A stretch of 64,000 bases of DNA from Mytilinidion resinicola. Lineage: Eukaryota > Ascomycota > Dothideomycetes > Mytilinidiales > Mytilinidiaceae. Shown in pieces: positions 62,497 to 64,000 of this stretch. Every line of letters begins with the position of its first letter. Position 1 is the stretch's first letter. A program made the translations under genes and the position numbers. The DNA lies in contig NW_022985453.1 in assembly GCF_010093595.1 (NCBI RefSeq), positions 246,479 through 310,478 of the forward strand. The letters run 5' to 3'. The notes beneath the pieces are model-generated. The model was not told where the DNA came from, ran no database searches, and was given only the letters and a program-made list of their open reading frames with translations.

Positions 62497-64000
62497 TTTG
62501 CCTAGTTGCTGAGCGCGTGCTATTTCTAAATGAGTACATCGGTTCAACAGTGGCAGAAGAGCTGTCATAGAGTATGCAGACAAAGGGCCGTCACTCAAAG
62601 CGACATGGAATCTGCCAATGTCGAGGCTGTGAATGGGAGCAGGCACAATTTATGTAAGCCCAGAGGAGCTGAATCTCGCTGTATAGACTAGCCGTTAGTT
62701 TTGCGAGCGTAGTTTGTTTTACTTTGATCTGCACACAAACTGACGGTCACAGGATCTCCCTTCGGATAGGATATGATCGAAATGAAATTGAAGCCTGCGC
62801 CAACAGAAGTTTCCAATAGCCCCGGGACCGCATTAGCCTGTTGGGAGCTCGCAAAGACAGAGACTAGGATCGAAACCGACAGCCGGAACGACCTCAAAAG
62901 ACATGGATCAACTGCAGGTATGCGAACAGCTTTCACAACCTCAGTTCGCACAACCTCAATCTGGACAGCCTCAGTATGTGCACTTCTGACAGGGGGAACA
63001 TCCACGAAGCGTGGACCGCCCTCACATCCAGCTACAACGCCTTCCTCAATACCAAGGCTATGCGCGCAGAGCTGAGCCTTAGCATCGCCAAATTCACAGC
63101 GTTCATTGTTGTCCTCGGTGTAGTCAGGCTGGTTAGGGCCTGTAGCTCCTCCGCCACATCTAGAATCCCTGGGCTTGTCCCCAGCCTACAGCGTAGGCCA
63201 TGCAGGCTCTATGGTGTGTATGCATAGACTCTCTCTAAATGAGGCAGCACATAGTGTCTGACGAGGAGCTAATTCACCGCATTGAAGGTTCCTTGACCCA
63301 CGCCTGCACCTCCCGCGCCGCCAACACACGAGTCCTCCTCAAGTCTGACTAGATGAACGTGGAGATTGGAAGCTGACAGACTGTCTGGGAGGCTCCCTTA
63401 CCGACCCCTGGCGGTCCTGCGGCGCCGCTGTTTGTAGCAACGGCACTGTGGCCGGACCCAGTCTTCGACCGGATCCATTCGAGCAGATTAAATTCACCGA
63501 CAGAGTATCTCTGCATGCCTCACAGTAGAAGCTCTTGGTCAGGAGGTTAGGATGTGAGCTCTGTATAGTGTCAGCTTTTTCAAAGCGCGCCAGGGCATAT
63601 CTACATGGTGCTGAGCCTACTCATAAGGGTATACAATAATTACATATTCTTTGACAGGAGCACTGGGCTCTTTCCCCACGGGGCTAGACACATCCGTATG
63701 GTAGCCAAGGATAGAGACAGGATCGTTGAGGAATAGGCTGACTTGAAGCACAGGGCCTTATCCTCTGAGTACCAGCTTATCGATCTGAGCCTCTACTGGG
63801 CGAAGACATCGGATTTTGCCACCTCCTCATGGTGTTGGCTGGGAACATCCATGTCATAATGGCCAAGACGTCAAAAGGAAGGAATGGGCTATCTTGGGGC
63901 GCCAGGCCTGGTCCTTTGATCGCCAGTTCGGCGACAACGCGATCGACCGCCGCATTAACCACCCGAGCCCAGTCGCCCAGCCAACCTCATCAACTCTTAC
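62497..64000. other. Window end: weak coding fragments, no supported gene
   Basis: Near 62905-63075 one frame reads a glutamine/proline-rich peptide (MDQLQVCEQLSQPQFAQPQS) broken by TGA, and another reads GNIHEAWTALTSSYNAFLNT. The 63.66-63.99 kb sequence has broken protein-like frames (IRMVAKDRDRIVEE, then TAG). A decayed retroelement is possible but unproven. Confidence 0.3.

Noticed and set aside
1..64000. CRISPR array or prokaryotic operon
   Set aside because: Spliceosomal introns, U6 snRNA and fungal gene families show a eukaryotic nuclear origin; the tandem repeats have no unique spacers between identical short repeats.

Overview
The window is nuclear DNA of a filamentous ascomycete (Pezizomycotina). 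Genes carry short introns (about 50-90 nt, GTRNGT donors). The gene content is typical of that group: a TRI12-type efflux pump, a WSC-domain secreted protein, a HET-domain protein, a Tad-like non-LTR retrotransposon, a GH47 mannosidase and a secreted LysM protein. The class cannot be fixed from sequence alone; Dothideomycetes is a guess.

Layout. 0-0.3 kb: edge of a pogo/Fot1-like DNA transposon. 0.8-30.6 kb: mostly ordinary genes. These are an MFS pump, a WSC protein, an F-box-like protein, a bestrophin-like channel, orotate phosphoribosyltransferase (ura5), a HET-domain gene, a 5'-truncated LINE inside a perfect 16-bp target-site duplication, an SDR oxidoreductase, an arrestin-like protein, a GH47 mannosidase, and a lysozyme-like protein with a LysM domain. 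Two related multi-span membrane genes (7.7-8.2 kb and 16.5-17.3 kb) look decayed or are hard to model.

32-53 kb is the unusual part. It is an island of four diverged paralogues (called APH-1 to APH-4 here) that I do not recognise as a described family. They share ordered boxes: a chromodomain-like strand pair (absent in APH-4), a VWxP box, a D(I/L)xVxYxP box, and a C-terminal APH(M/L)L...N...LL motif. They are interleaved with two related C2HC/C2H2 zinc-finger proteins that share a finger-RCTDPP-finger module. The same island holds a U6 snRNA gene with upstream TATA, downstream B box and T-run terminator, a truncated relic of a hybrid histidine kinase, and an unidentified pseudogene. In-frame stops interrupt or shorten three of the four APH genes and lie just upstream of one zinc-finger gene.

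53-64 kb is gene-poor. It is dominated by a divergent tandem array of about 150-165-bp units (54.2-56.1 kb), small tandem duplications and fragments of former reading frames. Units with a related core (TTGACnC-CTG-GAGGTGCCC-like) also occur around the HET gene, at 26.8-27.1, 47.9-49.5, 51.2 and 59.6 kb, so this is a dispersed repeat superfamily. The APH/zinc-finger island embedded in these repeats is the best candidate for an undescribed, lineage-specific gene system.

All functional assignments come from reading motifs by eye; no database or alignment software was used.
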